From Paraspadella gotoi (Eukaryota > Chaetognatha): DNA of 64,000 bases. The number at the start of each line of letters is the position of its first letter. Position 1 is the first letter of the stretch. This document shows positions 47,710-61,100 of the stretch, in pieces. A model generated the notes under the pieces. It saw only the letters and a program-made list of their open reading frames with translations. It was not told where the DNA came from and did not search any database. The stretch is taken from contig CM119265.1 in assembly GCA_051294375.1 (NCBI GenBank), forward strand, positions 14,481,541 to 14,545,540. Direction: 5' to 3'. Made by a program: the position numbers and the translations under genes.

Positions 47710-50482
47710 AATGCGATTTTCTTTGTATACTTTGTTTCTCTCCTAAATGACGCCCTATCAGTTAATAACATAAAAAAATCCTATTAAATTCTTTTAAAAC
47801 TTTTAAAACTTTTTGGTTTTCACTACTTCGATTATCTTATCTTTTCTGTCTTTATTTTTGGCCAGTCGCGTCTGTAGCCTACCCAATAACCAATCCTCCT
47901 TTGCAATGAATCCGCCAACTCAAATTCTATAGTTAATTCCTTCAAGTGTATCCCTTTATCATCTCCACCCAACGCTGCATTGCGTGCACCCATCGCTCAC
48001 GTCGCAACCTCCTTTCCGCCGCCCCGCGAGGATCGACGGAGCGGATGATTCGAGGTTATTTTCTCTGCGGCGCCCGAGGGTTCGAAGGTCTTTGGAATCG
48101 GCGGCGAGAGCGGCGCCGATAGCGGCAGGGAGGGGACCGTTGCCAACGACAATTGTGGTTTGGGCATTCTCAGTAGACGCGCCGCTTTTCGCATCGCTGA
48201 CCGGAGGATAAAGTCGCAATTTCGTGGTACACGTAGGAAGACTAGAAAGACGGGGCGTTGGCTTTAGCTTAGGATAAACTAGTAACTTAATTATTCGTAG
48301 TATTTTCTACAGTATATATTGAGGCGCGAGGGGATTTTTTTTTTTATAGTCGTCACTCTTGCGAAGACCAAATTATTTTTTTTCTCGCTGAATATTTGAC
48401 TTCGTTGCCATAGAAACGATCTTTGAGCGTCGGCGTTAACCGATGCTAGGGAGTCACAAAACCTCAGAGACCTTTTCTCCCTCTTTTTTTTTTTTTTTCT
48501 TTTTCGGCCTGAATTTGTGATTTCGTTGGGGAAAAAACTAAATTCGTGGGCGATGTGAGGGAGAAAGAAGACGACGACGGCGAATTTCCAGCAAAGACGA
48601 TACATCGCACCATGAATTTGTGATGAAGCGAATGAAAAAGCAGAAAAAAAACCCAAGTGACTAAAGTCAGAAAAGAATAAAGACGATAAAATTATTTGTG
48701 AAAAATGGGTACATTTAGAATAATAAAAAAATTATGACGGAAGATTGGATTAGAGCGTTGGTTGTGTGCACATTGTGCACTGCACAAGCTTAACGGGAGT
48801 TTGTCAAAGTCTGGTGGGTACGCGAGAAACCGCTGAGGGCCGAGGCGTTTGTTTCATACTCCCTGCTTTCCATTTATGTACAAGCGCTTGCTTATGATAA
48901 ATTCTTAAATTTCCCCCCCCCTTTTTTTTTTGCATTCCCTCATTCTCCATCCCTCTATTCTCCATTATACTCCTTGTTTCCACGAGGCCTCATAACGACT
49001 CCCACGGGACCTCAGTAATTTCATGGATTCGCTCGTAACCGACCCCTCTTCCCATTCTTCTTCCTCTTCCTCTTCCTCTTCCCTATCGTTGTTCTCATCC
49101 TTTTCTCTTCCCCCAGCACGGGTACTCATTCCCATAATTTTTCGGTTTTAAAAAGCCTCTTCACAAATTTATTATAATTAACAAAATATTGATTTTAGTA
49201 TATACATAATACTGAAAGCATGAAATAAACGATGTTTTTTTCCTTACAGTAGAAAGAACCGTTTTCAGTGATATTACTTAATTTTCACAGTTTGAAAGCA
49301 GTCTTGATGAAGCGAGTGAACCATTAGCCACAAGTGTCACAAGTCGCCCCCTACGCGTATTCCGTCGTCACCGTCTTCCTTAGCGACGTCAAACATGAAT
49401 ACGACATACATGGAAAACCATTATTAGAAGGAAAAACGCGGTTGCGCTGTTATACTGTAAAACGTATATATACTGTAAAACTTAAAGTGCGAATTAGCGT
49501 GAATTTCTTTGCTTTTCGCTGACCCGGTGCTTTTTTGTTTTCTATTCTCAGTTCCCCAACCGAGTCGCCGTAAATCTTACACAAATATTTAACGTAGTTA
49601 TTTAAATTTTTAAAATTATACCGAGTCTGAGGTACAGACTGCCTGGAAACAACTTTTCGATTAACGTTTTACGCATTGTATTATTGGAACGAAGTCAATG
49701 AGGCGGCCATACTGGGAAGATAATCTGCAGGCCCTTTCCCTCGGGATGTGTGAACAATTTATCGCGGCGTCGTCGGAGCGAAGCGCCCTTGAACTTCATC
49801 TCTTGAGATCAAATATTCCGCGTCGGCGGCGCCCATTTTAAATGAAAAGCATTAGGCGCGGCGCCCTTTTCTCGATTCGACGGAGCGCGACGTTCTTTCG
49901 CGGAACCCAGGGGGCGCTAGGCGTCGATAACTGCGAAAAGGCTCGATCTAGGAAACGAGGCGCGAGGCTCAGAGGCGCCCTCGACTTGCCGGCGTAGCGC
50001 CTGTGAAGGATATTAGTCGGTGATTGCTGGATGGAGAAATTTCTTTCAGTTTGTATAAGATTTTTATCCCAAGTCTCTTTAATCAAAAAAACAATTACCA
50101 ATTCGAGTCGCGCCGGCTGAAGACGTTTTCCCACTTCGTTTGTTTACATTTTTTTTTCAAAAGATAAACAAAAGCCTCACGTTTCGTCTCGACATTCGTC
50201 AACACCATTTTTTTTCTTCTCTCGAAGAAAAGTAAACAAATCGTCACTTCGCCACCGTCGCGCTGACGTAATCGTCACGTGATCCCCATGTGATTAGAGC
50301 GCCGTAACGAACTAACAAACGAACGAGGAGTCGGTTGCGGCGGCGGCGTTGGCGCAGTCGGCTTAGACTCATCAGCGCACTCTTGGCGGCAACGACGAAA
50401 AAAACAAACGGTTTTTTCGCCGCGTCGATTAGAAAGAGAAACAATTAAAACGCCTCCTGTCCTCTTTTAGACTGATCAGTAA

Positions 50483-50485
50483 GGC

Positions 50486-50557
<72 letters not shown>

Positions 50558-50558
50558 T

Positions 50559-50598
<40 letters not shown>

Positions 50599-50655
50599 TT
50601 TTTCTTTGTTTCCTTCCTTCTTTCTTTCTTTCTTTCTTTTTTGTTTCTTTCTTTC
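50483..50655. repeat. (TTTC)n microsatellite
   Basis: Long, slightly interrupted TTTC run. A second, shorter one is at about 52,370-52,468. Confidence 0.95.
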
Positions 50656-51229
50656 TCCAAAGTGACGATGCCTAAATAAAAGGGAGAAAACGACAACACT
50701 TTTGGAAAGGCTTTCATTGTCGCCGCTCTTAAAATACGGCGCCATTTTTTTGAACGTTGTAATTTGAGTCGATCTCTCAATTTGGTAAGAATTGTCAAAT
50801 TTTATTTTTTTTCTTAAACCTTTTTTGTTAAAGCTTTTTAAATTATAATGAAAAATATAAAAAAACATAATTGTTAAAAATATAAAGTATTCCTTCGGCC
50901 CGACTTCTCTCGGCTAAATCCATTTCTTTCCTAAATTTTTCGTCAAACGACTTTTTCCCCTGAAGAAATTCGTTGGAGATTCTTCTTCCTCCTCTTCTCT
51001 CCTCTAAGACCGAAAAGAGATGAGCTCTTCCCCCCCCCTCGTCCTTTCTCCTCATTAAGCCTTCCTTAGGAAAGCGCCACATTTTACAACTCACTTGTTT
51101 TTTCAAATCCTATGAAACTGTAATGATGACGTTTTCTCCAAGCTCGACTCGTTGAAAGAGAGCACAGTGAAAGCGTTAATGGAATCGGGGGGAAAAAACG
51201 ATAGAGCGGGAGAGGATCATTGAATGAGA

Positions 51230-51232
<3 letters not shown>

Positions 51233-51290
<58 letters not shown>
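51233..51290. repeat. (GA)n microsatellite
   Basis: Pure GA run. Similar GA or CT runs are at about 51,570-51,637, 52,885-52,938, 53,376-53,397, 54,717-54,797, 56,535-56,610, 58,127-58,170, 62,458-62,526, 62,616-62,674 and 62,847-62,892. These account for the many Ser/Leu and Arg/Glu repeat frames in the region. Confidence 0.95.
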
Positions 51291-51292
<2 letters not shown>

Positions 51293-51572
51293 GCGGAATT
51301 GCCGGGGTATCTATGGAGAGAAACGTCTGAGAAAGAGAGCGCTGCGGAGATAAAAGAAAAGCGATAGAGATTCAGATTTTCATTAACTTTTTTCTTTTTA
51401 TGTCGTCATCTAATGTCGAAAGACATCATTAACCAAATTGATTCTTGACGCTTTTCAATAGAAGGACTGAAACCATGAACAACTTCACTCTAACAATGTA
51501 TTAAAGCTTCGCGAATGAATTCATGGATTATGAGGAAAGGGGGGACTTGAAATTTAACTTCTCGTATTGAGT

Positions 51573-51637
<65 letters not shown>

Positions 51638-51959
51638 AAGATGTCATTAGACTGTCAACGCCATCTTTGCTCTCGTCGCCACTACGTCGGTTCGGCTCTC
51701 AGTCATCGTTAACGAATTTTTAGACCGCATTTCTGAGAATCAGACTAGATATTCTACAGAAATCGGTATCCAAAATATTTTTTTAATTTTGTCCATCATC
51801 CATGCTATTAGTTTTCGTTTAAAAGTTGGATTCTGATCAATTGTGCCACGATTGGAATGATTAAATGATAATTTTTATATTGGTTGTACCAATTTCATAA
51901 AATTCAGCTCCTTGTATTTTGATGCCGGGCAGAGTACAATATAGTATTCCCGGTCTAAT

Positions 51960-52135
51960 ACTTAAGGGAGTCTTTTCATACAATTAAGACATTTTTTGAA
52001 GCATAATACCACTTTATTGATGGGGAAGCCAGGTACTCTGGGAGTAAGTAAACTCGACTGAGAGTGATGGAGGCCTTAAACCACCAAAGCCTGTCCAAAG
52101 TCAGGGGAAAGATAGCTTATTTATTAAATGATTGG
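51960..52135. repeat. Dispersed repeat, GAAGCCAGGTACT family
   Basis: Contains GAAGCCAGGTACTCTGGGAG, then GATGGAGGCCTTAAACCACC and AAAGCCTGTCCAAAGTCAGG. Matched by 57,064-57,210 and in part by 3,540-3,600 inverted. Preceded by a TTATATTGGTTG(C/T)ACCAATTTCAT word also seen after the 57-kb copy. Confidence 0.6.
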
Positions 52136-52370
52136 ATAATTTCATAAATATAACATGAATATTGCAATATTCAAAATAAGGGTTCAAGATCGAATTGTTG
52201 TATTGTACTAATGCAGTTTCAGACAGACAGGCGTCCGGCATGAACAGTTGAACACTGTTCATTGAACAGTCGAGTGACTTAGAAATTAGTCCGACCATAA
52301 GACCGTCAACCTCCTCTTTGATTTGTATTTTTAATATTTTTGCCTGCTTGCTTGCTTGCTTTCCTGCTTA

Positions 52371-52405
<35 letters not shown>

Positions 52406-52880
52406 TCGTTATTTCTTTCTTTCTTTTATTCTTTTTATCTTTCTATCTTTCTTTCTTTCTTTCTTTCTCGAAATAACCTTCCCATAGGTAATTATCGTTC
52501 ATGGCGACCGTTAGCGGCGCTACTTTCCCCTCGCGAAGCGCAAATGTTAGCGTTTTGCGGGTTGGCGGCGACGAGCGTCTCTAGCGGCGGCAGCGGCTGC
52601 GGCGGCGGCGCCTCCGCAACGGTTCGCGGCGCTTCGACGTCGTTAAGCCAAACGCCGTGCGAGGCGTTAGCATCGTCAGCAGTCGAGAGGCCCCGACGTC
52701 AGGAAAGGGGGTTGCGGCCGGCGAAAGCGGGGGTGTGGGGGAGTGTGAGGGGGGACTGGTCCCAATGCTAACGACATCATAACAACGACTCTTTTCAAAT
52801 TCAAAATCCGAAAGAGAGAAAGAGAGGCCGGTGGCGGGAGAAAATGTGGCGGTTGAGAGAGAGAAAGCGGTAACGGAGAG

Positions 52881-52936
<56 letters not shown>

Positions 52937-54172
52937 CAGGTCGCGAGAAGTTAAAAGCTCTGAATTAATACGATGTTGAGTCTTCCCACCCATTTTGCGA
53001 TCGGTCGTTTAAAACTCTATTCTCTCTCTCTCCTCTCCTCTCTCTAGCTCTCTCTCTCTCTTGTCTCTCTCTCTCTCCTCTATCAATTTTTTTTGTCTTT
53101 CGTTTCTTACAGGCTGACATCCCTCACCCATCGACTTCGTTGTCTTTGTTACCTCAAACTGTCGATTGTTGACAGATGCTGACAGATGCCGACAAACACC
53201 GGCAGATGCCAATAAATTACGGCAAAAGTCGGAGGACGCGGTGGAACCTTTTGAAAATCAAACGCGCGTGACCTCCTCCTCTTCCTCCTCCTTCATCCCA
53301 AGCCCACGCCCTCTCTGAGCGCAGAGAGAAGATAAGAAGACAAAGAAAGAGAAGAGAGAGAGAAAGCGAGAAAGTGAGAGAGAGAGAGAGAGAGAGATTA
53401 TTTTTTTATACATACAAAAATTAATGAAACTCATAATGGTATGCCACTCATATTCTAAAAATTACCGGGTGAAAATTTTTGATTGGATTTCAGTTTCTAT
53501 CACAGAAAACTCTCACCTCAGCCTCAAATCCTGACCTTAGTCGCGGGTAAGTTTTTGACGACTTCGTCTCTACGATTCACGACGACGACGACGACGACGA
53601 CGGAACGTTTTTGTTCTAAGATCATCGGCGCAACGACCGAGGGCTGAGGTGCCCCTTAACTCTGCCAAAGGGGGTTTGGCTTCTGGCTTCTCGTCTCCTT
53701 TTTTTTTTACCCTTTTTTCCGTTTCTTGGATCATAAACCCCGCGTTAAGACGCCTCGTGCCGTGACGCCATAACCGATTTTCTTTACGATGCTTTTACTA
53801 TCTCTCTCTCTCTCCATCACTCTCTCACTCACTCTCTCTCTCTCTCTCTTTCTCTCACTCTCTCTGTCTCTAACCTCCTCAAGTTCTGATTCTCCAGTCT
53901 TCGTCTATGTCCGGGTTAATAAGTCAGACGGATTTGAGAGAGGGTTTTGTAACGATTACTCAGTTTGACTCGTGACAACTTCGACTGGCCCAAATCTCCA
54001 TGCCGCTCCTATTCTAGTATTTCTCACTCCTCCCTCAACCCTTCACTTTCCCCTCCTACGTTTCTCCTGCTCTCACAGTGAAAACCTTCAAGTCTTCGCC
54101 GACCTTAAAATTCGTCCCGAAATCTTTGGTGGGCGTGGATCGGTTCGNNNNNNNNNNNNNNNNNNNNNNNNN

Positions 54173-54710
54173 GATTTAGAGGCCTTGCGCAGCGTTAGTT
54201 GGTAAGTTATAGACGGGCTGTCGGAGATAAGGCGGACTTCGGCGGGGATCCTCGCCGTTTATGAGTCCGAAGTCTGGCGCGTATCAGGAATGGGGTCAGT
54301 CTAATGCTTCCAATAAAAACCGCTCCGTTTATGTGCTTCATATCTTTAGAGAAAAGGAAAGAGGGAAACGAGAGCGAGAGTGGGAGCGGGGGGAGAGAGA
54401 GAGAGAAGAGAGAGGAGAGAGAAGAGAGAGGAGAGAGAGAGAGAGGAGAGAGAGAGAGAAAGAGGGCGGACACAAAGGTAGCGAGAAACGAGATGGCTGC
54501 CTTTGGTGCCCGAGGCGTTAGAACCTTGGCTCCTGATTACGAGGGAGGTTTTTGTATTTCGAGGAGGAGGAGGAGGAAGGGGAGGAGGAGGAAGAGCGAG
54601 GAATCGAGGGGGGCGGAAGGGGGGGCGGGGGAGGATGGAACACTTGTTGCAAACGACGGAACTTTTTTTTTTTGTTTGGGAAAACAAACAATGGAGTGGA
54701 GAGTGGAAGT

Positions 54711-54796
<86 letters not shown>

Positions 54797-55316
54797 GTCA
54801 TCAAAGGCTCTGAGGGCCGTAATGGGGTAGAGAAAAACTGGCAAGGCATAATTAAATTGTGAAAGTGCGAAAGAAAGAAAATCAGCCTCATGCTACTCTC
54901 TACGTATAATGAGACAATAAAAAAACACAAATCGTAAGTTTTAGTTTGGTCTTGTTTTGTTGTTAAATATTATAAATTAATAGTTAAATGCAAAGTGAAT
55001 TTGGTTTTTTTTTTGAGACACACGAAGCTACATGCAGGAACAGTAGTTTGTTACTCGTTTTTAGAAGTTGTTCAACGAATATTACTTGATGAGGCATTTT
55101 ATAATTAATGTTTAATATCTAATGAATGGAAAAAGCTGATTTTTGGAAGAAAAGATAGAATCGAGGGTGGGAAAGACAGGGAGGTGCGTTGAGTTGAGGG
55201 GAGAGGGTGGGCGCGAAGGACGCGAAATAAACGGCGAGGATCCCCGCCGAGTCCGCCTTATCTCCGACAGCCCAGTCTATAACTTACCAACTAACGCTGC
55301 GCAAGGCCTCTAAATC
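54173..55316. repeat. Small inverted repeat bordered by N runs
   Basis: Arms 54173-54261 and 55228-55316 are inverted copies (GATTTAGAGGCCTTGCGCAG...), differing by 1-base indels (GACGGGC / GACTGGGC; GGACTTCGG / GGACTCGG). The left arm starts directly after a 25-N run (54148-54172); the right arm ends six bases before a 10-N run (55323-55332). The loop holds GA-repeat DNA. Confidence 0.85.
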
Positions 55317-55971
55317 GTGTGCNNNNNNNNNNGCATCAAACATTCAACCGGAACGAACGTAATAAAACCCTTTGCTTCCCTCATCGTTTAGAAACCTCGC
55401 GTTTTCTCTCCCACTTTCTTCCGACAACATTGTACTTATCTCTCTGTTCGAGCCAGTCCTCCTCTCCCTTCACTTTCCCATCACGTCTCAAAGCTCTCCA
55501 GCTCTCGTCCTGACCCCCTCCAGCATTCTTCGCCCAACTCCCACTTTCCCGCCATATACATCTCCCCCCCCATTCGCGTTATCTCTTTCCTTTTTGCGCA
55601 TCTCGCGATGTTAATGGGACCCCGTAACCATAATTTGCGTATCTGATATGAATTGAGGGTCTATTAAGCCTTCGCCTCGCGGGCTTGGAGGGTCTATTAA
55701 GGATCGGGAGTCGGCGGCGACATCGCAGAAAAGGTCGCCTTTTATGGTCGGGGGAAACTTTTAGGGATCTTTTTTTTTTCGCTTTCATAAAATTTATTAT
55801 CAAATTATCCTTTTATTTAATAAAAGAGAAGAGAGGATAGACAATTGTTATATCAGGCAATTAATATTTTTGTTGTTAGTATTTGCTTGTAAGATTGAAG
55901 TGTTTTTTGTAAATTTAGAAAACCTGATCTAGGAGACAAGGGGATTCAATATTTTTGCGTCATATATATTT

Positions 55972-56044
55972 AGAGGAAACAAAGTTTGTTTGTTTGATAA
56001 CAACGATTTTTATTGTTATCAAACAAACAAACTTTGTTTTCTCT
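55972..56044. repeat. Short palindrome related to hammerhead repeats
   Basis: Inverted arms GAGGAAACAAAGTTTGTTTG / CAAACAAACTTTGTTTTCTC around an AACGATTTTTATTG centre; followed by TACACAACGAAAAGAAAGG, as after the 4.4-kb palindrome. It lacks the CTGATGA core. Confidence 0.6.
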
Positions 56045-56531
56045 AACTATTTATACACAACGAAAAGAAAGGAAATAATATAATATAATGTGATATATAT
56101 TATATAAGAACAGAAACGAAATAAACAGGTTTAATATAAACAAGGATTAATTTGAAGCCTGCGTTAGAGATTGGCAAAGATTTGATTTTTTGCAACTAAT
56201 TTTATTTTGTCATAAAAACGGATACAAGCTTTCTTGGATTAACCAAAATTCCATAAAACGCTAAATGAAAACAAAGAAACTAGGAATTACGCAGTTTCTC
56301 ACAAAAATGAAGAAAGATATCTCTTGCCAATTATCACTCTTATCACTATCACTGAACGATGTCAAAAAACCTCAAATCATCAACGACCCTCATCCCCGTC
56401 ATCGCCGACTCTTCTCGCACGTGCGATCCATCTTGAGTCGCACGCTCCCGCCATCTCGCGCCACGCGATCGCGCCCTTCTTTCGTCACTCCACTCGCGGT
56501 TGGCCGCGATTTTCGGCGTCGTTGGCATCGT

Positions 56532-56612
<81 letters not shown>

Positions 56613-57063
56613 CGCCGCGCTTCTCCATCGCGCCTTCCATCTGTTCCGCCTCTCCTCCCTTCCCATTCTGCCTCCACCGAAGGCGACGTCTCATCCCTCG
56701 CTTCTACCACGCCCCTTTTGCCACGCGGGCGGTCGCCGCCGCCACGCCCACAATCCCGAGCGCGGTCGCCGGCGCCACGCGCCTTTCGTCTACGAGTCGG
56801 ACGCATCCTTTTCACTCTGAGCACGCGCGCGGGCGCCGGTCTCTTCTCGCAATTCCGCGAATCGCCCATAGAGGGATTCGTCGACTTGAGGTTAAAGATT
56901 AGGAGGGTAAGATGAAGGTAAGCAGTGTTAATAAGGATTGAAAAGTTGCATATTGAAATTTATGGGGTGAAACTGTTAAAAATAAGTAGAAGTAGAAGTA
57001 ATAATGAAATATCGCGCAGTCACAAATTTAAGACATCCAAATTCTTTGAAATATACAACTTAA

Positions 57064-57215
57064 TTGTCAGGAAAGCCAGGTACTTTGGGAGTGAATAGAT
57101 TGGACCGTGACAGAGTCTTGATTGAAAGGTTGTAGGGTCCTGCTATAATTATTTTGTTAGAGGGATGGAAGCCTGTCCGAAGTCGGGGGCAAGAAAGCTT
57201 ATTTATTTAATAAAT
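57064..57215. repeat. Dispersed repeat, GAAAGCCAGGTACT family, copy 2
   Basis: Same family as 51,960-52,135: AGGAAAGCCAGGTACTTTGG, GGATGGAAGCCTGTCCGAAG, then TTATATTGGTTGCACCAATT. Confidence 0.6.
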
Positions 57216-58123
57216 TGTTAATTTTATATTGGTTGCACCAATTTCATCATTTCGTCGCCGCCAGGAGGCTACAAAGATGATCTTCAAAAATTCAAATATC
57301 CTAATCATGAAGCGTTTATCAGTAATGTTTGTTTAGCAATTCACTCAAAACTTAACATTCCAGCAAACAAACAATTGGAAATATGACTGCGTTACCAACG
57401 TCTTTTGTTTGACTTCGTTTGTGTTTACGAATTACGAGTCCCCGAAGTCGCGTCTCTCGGAAACGGTCTCCCTCTTCGCTTCATTGACGCCGGGACGTCG
57501 AAGACGACGCCGGTTCTGGCCGGCGTCGTTTTCGTCGACGCAGCGCCACTAACGGCCAAAACACGGCGCCGACTCGATGGCGTCACGAGAGCGAGACGCG
57601 CGGAGTCTCTTCCGGTGGATGAACCGATAAAACGAGGACGTCGAATGGAGATTTCTAATTTTATGAGTCACTGAGTTTATCCACTGAATATATATGATTA
57701 TGAGTAGTTTACTCAGATTTAGTGTTAGATACTTTTTTTCCAAATGAAAACTACTACGCAGGACCAAATATTTTGTCATATTCTTATGCAATCTTCAGTT
57801 AAAAATACAGCGACAAAGAAAGATAAAAAAATGAAATAAAAAAACAAAACTTTATCCAATTATCCTTACCCGATTGCGTATTAGTACTTAGATAAATTTC
57901 TATTTCCAATTCTCTTCAAAATATTCATTCTCCCATGTTGTTGTTTATGAGTAGCGTTAAATTTTTGTCTTCTTTATTGTTTTTTTTTCTAATCTGATCT
58001 CCAAAGTCGGTGGGTTTGAAGTCGTCGACGACGACGACGACGACGAATGACGAATGCGCTTTGGTCCGAACGTCGATGGAACCGAAGAAGTGGAAACGAA
58101 GATAAGAATCGCGGTTCCGAAAC

Positions 58124-58175
<52 letters not shown>

Positions 58176-61100
58176 CCGTTTTCCTTTATTTCTGTCCGAG
58201 AATGAGAGAGTAACACAGAATTAACGTGGTCATTTGATATGGCCGCAGAAATGAGTGAGGGAGCTGGATTAAGGTTAGATCGGGAATCGTTGGAAAGTGA
58301 GCAGGTGGGAGGTGGGATGGGGAGATAGAAAAAAAGAGGGGGAGGGGCGAGATGAGGGAGAGTGGGAGGACGACTAACGAGAACACGAGGCCTTCATTAG
58401 CGAATGAATCGTCATAACGGAATCAGGAGATAAAATCGACTCGCGTTGACTTTTAACGACTGACGACGTCACAAATGTTTTGGGGGAAAACAAAAATCCA
58501 AATCCGCGGCGGGCGTGCAGGGGGGCGGGGGTGGGGGTGAGATTGGGGTGAAAAGGGGGTTCGAGGGAGCAGAAGAGTGAAGGGCGAAGAATGAAAGAGA
58601 GATGGATGAGAAGTGAGATGAATTTTTAGCGCAGAATTATGTTAGAGAGTTTGCAATATTCGGTAGTCTAAATCCGTTGTTTAATTTGATTTTGTCGAAA
58701 TAAACAAAAAAATATCCTTGTTCTAAGACTTATTACAAGACACTTAATCGTGTTCCCTATCTTTCTATTATTTTTATCATTGCTTCTTGGGTTTATTTGT
58801 TGTAAAAAAAGTTTCCGGATTACGACGACTATCCCTAATAAAACAATTCATGGCGCCCTTTTCAATCTCATTTCTCTTTCTCGCTTCATCTTGCTTAACT
58901 CTATGAACCCAACAAAATCATTTCGTTTCTTTTTAATCTACTCGCCGCTCCATTCTTCGCTCCACCTCTCTTTTTTTCCCCTTCGCTCCAGTCCGTTCAA
59001 CGCTGCTCCTTCGAAATCACGATTTCCATTCAGACCGCGAATCGACGAATTTGCGATTCTGTCAAAAATTCGAGGAAAAATGAGAAGCGACGTCGAATCT
59101 CCCTTTCTTTTTTTTTCTTTCCTCCTTTTTTTCCTCTCCCTCTCTCCTCTTCCTCCTCGCCACTTCCGCCCTCTGACGTCAATTGCTCATCTTTCTTCCT
59201 TCGCCTCCGAAATTTGGCGCGAAATTTATCCCCAAAGACCGGAAACCGGTTAACGGGGCCGGGGAGAGACGGGAATTTCCGGCCGGCTCCGCGCGCCGTC
59301 TCCCTGCCCGCCCTTTGCCTCTTCCTTCTCCGCGCTCTGCCGAACTTTTCGAGTTGCTCTCCCGCTTTCGCCCTTTTCCGAGTGAGTTCCATGCCAAATT
59401 CGAGCCCGTTTCTTTGCGAGTTCCATGCCCATTTCCGCCATTACTATAAAAGTTCCATGTTTGTTTTTGAAGTTTCTTTGTCGGCAACATATATAGCCAA
59501 TAATAATCCATTTTCGTTTTTTCTTTGTGTATTAAATTTTCGGAGTTTTTTGTAAATAATTAAAATTATACCAATTTGAAATTAAATTCTCAATTCTTTC
59601 TTTAATAATTTCTTCCTTAAAACGCTCGAATTTCAGTCATCGCTTTCTTTTTGTCGAATTTTGTGAGATTTTTTATTTTAAATTTAGTTACAGAGAATAT
59701 TCCATTCATTTGTTGTCTGTCGTTCGTTTATTTCTATATTATTTCCTCTTTTTTTTGTTTTTTTCATCATCACGATCGTCGTTCTCGTCGTCTGTCGTTA
59801 TCGTTCGTCGTATACGTCACTCTTTCCTCTTCCCATATTCCAAACCTCGCAGGCTTTGCTGCGTGTATATGTGTACGATGGAATAAGTCATTCGGTCTCG
59901 GTATGCATGCGGTGCCATTAACGCCATCGCCAAGCCACGCGCCTTTTGCTGCAACAATTCATTGCCAAGTGCATGACGTTCCAATTTCCGAGATCGTTCT
60001 CTTTCTTCTTCTTCTCTTCTCTCTCTCTCCTCTCTCTCTCTCCTTATTTTTTTTTCTTCTTCGTCTCTCTATTTTCTCCTCTTCTCCTCTCTCTTCTTTC
60101 TTTCTCTTCTTTCTCTTCTCTCTTCTTCATGTCTCGTCTCTCTCTCTCTCTTTCTATCTCTCTTATTCAAATTCTCTATTCTTCTTTCTTTTCTTCTCTA
60201 CTCGGTTCCTTTTGTATCTCTGTCCCTCTCTGTTTCTCTCTCTTTCCTCTCTTTCTCTCTTCTTCTCTCTCTCTCTCTCTCTCTGTTTATTCTCTCTCTC
60301 TATCTATCTCTCTCTCTCATCTGTGGATCTGCTAAGCTAATCCCTCGTGAAGTTTCTGGTCTTTCAGATTTTTTTGTTCTGGCGAAATTTTTTTACTTTT
60401 CAGGCAACAGAGGTACGAGAATTAAATCAACAAACCAAATGAGATCGAAACGTGAAAATCTGTCCGAATGGGCAATCGACGCAGGTACATCGACGACGAC
60501 TACACTACACCGGCGACGACGACGAACAGACAATTCAACGGCGACGACGACGCGGCGAAGCAACGACGACGAACAACAACCTTTGTTTCAAGGAAGCGGC
60601 CAATGTTCTCCATTCGTGACGCCCAGTCTCTTCTCATCACGCTACTAACTACCCTTAATCCTGGACTCGTGGCTTGCGGTCTCTATACCGGACTTAATAG
60701 TTTCTGGCAACGTTATGGTAGTAGACAATTTGGCCATTCATCCAATGTGCCTAGTCAGTCATGAGGTTTGTTCTGAGCAATTGGCATGGGATTGGCATGC
60801 CGCATCTAGGTCACAATGATCTCTTTATTTACCGTGTACACGATTTGACTGTGTGCGGGTTGTGGCGCCGCTGTTAAAACTCCCCTCTTCAAACATCTCT
60901 CTTTTTCGCCGATTCAACTAAAACAACGATTGCTATTCTTTTACTTCTCTCTTGTGACTGGACCAGAGACCACAGATGCTACCGAAGCAGAAACTCAAGT
61001 CTGCAACGCAAGCTTTCAACTTTAAAACTTATTCTCGAAATGAAGGTTCAATTGCTAGTATTCTTTCTACAGCAAAATAATTGCATTAATTCTTTATTCG

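Noticed and set aside
50445-50868. Lys/Arg/Glu-rich ORF
   Set aside because: Produced by the (TTTC)n run; open in two frames.
55319-55614. ORFs starting in the N run near 55.3 kb
   Set aside because: The start is inside unknown bases and the frame has no recognisable protein.
60001-60340. Ser/Leu-rich and Arg/Glu-rich long ORFs here and near 54.3-54.9, 56.3-56.9 and 62.3-62.8 kb
   Set aside because: They are translations of CT/GA and related microsatellites, open in several frames on both strands.
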